64,000 nucleotides of DNA from G963665215 sp963665215 (GTDB lineage: Bacteria > Chloroflexota > Dehalococcoidia > Lucifugimonadales > CAUZJF01). The notes under the pieces were generated by a model. The model was not told the DNA's origin. It worked only from the letters and a program-made list of their open reading frames with translations, and did no database searches. The translations under genes and the position numbers were made by a program. Where the stretch lies: positions 434,001 through 498,000 of the forward strand of contig CAXXWW010000017.1 in NCBI GenBank assembly GCA_963665215.2. Reading direction: 5' to 3'. Shown piece after piece: positions 62,915 through 64,000 of this stretch (positions are counted from its first letter, which is position 1; each line of letters starts with the position of its first letter).

Positions 62915-64000
62915 CCTGGGTTCCATTTGGGGTAGGGAGGTCGGCGGACGGTCTTCATCGCCGCACAGGGGCCCCTATGGCCGTCTGCGGGAGCTGCGAT
63001 GCGCGGGATGGCGAGAGAATACGCAGCAGGGAACTCTCTCGGACCGGGCTAGCACGAGTCTGCGGGGATCTTCGGTTGTCCGGTGGGTGGGTCGGTCGCC
63101 GACGGTGCCGTCAGGCCGGGAGTGGAATGGCTCGCAGCCGGGCCAAGGCGCGGCTGAACTTCTCAGCCCAAGGCCAGCGATCCGGAAGATGCAGGGTCAA
63201 CCGGCGTGCCGAGCGGGTGAGCCGTCCGGCCAGGGAGAAGAACCGCCGCCGGAGGGTCTTGGTGGTGGCTATCCGCTCTCCCAGACCGATCCGCGCCGTC
63301 CAGCGGGCCAGGTTGTGGGCCATCGTCTGGACGGCCAGCCAGGCGCCGTTGGCGGCGAAGCGGCCCGAGGGGAGATGGTTCAGCCCGACGCCGTACTTGA
63401 GGTCGCGTATGGCATTCTCGATCTCGGCGTGGCGGCGATGGTCAGCCTCCAGTTCGAGCAACTCCCCGTCCCGGTCGGTGATGAAGCCATGATAGCTGTA
63501 TTTGGCGAAGAGGGCCAGTTGGGAACCGGGCGTCGGCTTCACCCGCCGGACGATGAGCCGTACCGGCGCGGCGTCCGCCTCGGCCTGGAAGGGGGTGCAG
63601 GTGGTCTCGGCCACATCGGCGGCACCGTCCATCCAGTAAGGAATCGGCGTCCAGGCATCTTCGGGTATCGCCTCGATGAGATTGCGCAGGCTCTTGTGCT
63701 GGCGGATGGTGATGGAGAAGCGGACATCCATCTTGCGGCAGACGGATACCACGCCATGAGTGTAGAACCCGCTGTCGGCCCGTAGCGTGAGTCGTCCGTT
63801 GGCCCCGGCGTAGCGCACCCGTCCCACCGTCTCCCGCAGGAAGTGGGCGGCGCCGCGGGCGGTGTTGGCCCGGCCCTCGCGCAGCCGGGACATCAGCACG
63901 TCTCCGGTGCCGGCGGCGATGGCCAGCAGCGGGTGGTAGCCCCGCTTGCCGGTATAGCCGTGGTGGCGCGCTCCCTCCTTGGCCAGTCCGTAGGTCTCGC
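62839..64000 (-). mobile_element. IS1380-family insertion sequence, copy D, leaving the window
   Basis: It begins CCCGAATCCACCGAAGG at 62839, within the end of the ankyrin gene, and runs past the right edge. It is of the B type. Confidence 0.92.
63111..64000 (-). CDS. IS1380-family transposase, copy D, partial (5' end beyond window)
   Basis: The C-terminal about 296 codons of the transposase are visible and open to the edge (…ETYGLAKEGARHHGYTGKRG onward). The second Asp and the Glu motif are intact. It has SLRNLIEAI as in copy A but the B-type remainder. Confidence 0.94.
   Translation of the reverse strand, partial: ETYGLAKEGARHHGYTGKRGYHPLLAIAAGTGDVLMSRLREGRANTARGAAHFLRETVGRVRYAGANGRLTLRADSGFYTHGVVSVCRKMDVRFSITIRQHKSLRNLIEAIPEDAWTPIPYWMDGAADVAETTCTPFQAEADAAPVRLIVRRVKPTPGSQLALFAKYSYHGFITDRDGELLELEADHRRHAEIENAIRDLKYGVGLNHLPSGRFAANGAWLAVQTMAHNLARWTARIGLGERIATTKTLRRRFFSLAGRLTRSARRLTLHLPDRWPWAEKFSRALARLRAIPLPA

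Overview
The window reads as a chromosomal piece of a GC-rich bacterium, most likely a Chloroflexota (Dehalococcoidia-like) member. That placement is inferred from gene content and style (SelB, a MtnA/MtnP/AhcY/MetK cluster behind a SAM-I riboswitch, a GlcD-GlcF type fused oxidoreductase, a creatininase-family variant), not from a marker gene. No rRNA, confident tRNA or CRISPR array was seen.

The left third (1-26.5 kb) is mostly ordinary housekeeping DNA. A 5' portion of selB runs off the left edge on the minus strand. On the plus strand a promoter and SAM-I riboswitch lead into mtnA-mtnP, a rhodanese-like protein, a very small basic protein, a PfkB-family kinase, ahcY and metK. These genes cover SAM synthesis, recovery of adenosylhomocysteine and salvage of methylthioadenosine. 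Further on are a GNAT acetyltransferase, a phosphohexomutase, DNA polymerase I, an unusual GreA fused to a recombinase-type N-terminal domain, a cation/proton antiporter, a large FAD/Fe-S oxidoreductase, a lipoprotein, a Lon-like protease gene split by an insertion sequence, and a creatininase-family protein.

From 26.5 kb the DNA is a scrapyard of mobile elements. Over the whole window I count six copies of one IS256-family element (three intact, one frameshifted, one internally scrambled, one 5'-truncated), four copies of an IS1380-family element (two full, one half, one leaving the window), and single IS3, IS1182 and IS110 elements. They break or truncate many genes: the Lon-like protease, an HNH protein, an amidohydrolase, a membrane-anchored secreted protein, a type III methyltransferase, an FN3 protein, an OLD-family nuclease and serine recombinases. 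An ankyrin-repeat lipoprotein now ends inside an IS.

The best-preserved accessory locus is a type I restriction-modification operon (40.3-49.2 kb): partial hsdS, hsdM, a DUF4160/DUF2442 pair, hsdS, a TIR-like effector, hsdR and a YgjP-type metallopeptidase. Almost every junction overlaps or is tightly spaced. The TIR-like gene sits exactly between hsdS and hsdR and overlaps hsdR by ATGA. That is the position the anticodon nuclease PrrC holds in the EcoprrI locus, which suggests a back-up suicide defence guarded by the restriction complex. This is the strongest candidate for a poorly described system here. A VapBC-like toxin-antitoxin pair (37.0-37.7 kb) and a small plasmid- or ICE-like module with HTH and TOPRIM proteins (51.7-54.6 kb) complete the accessory content.
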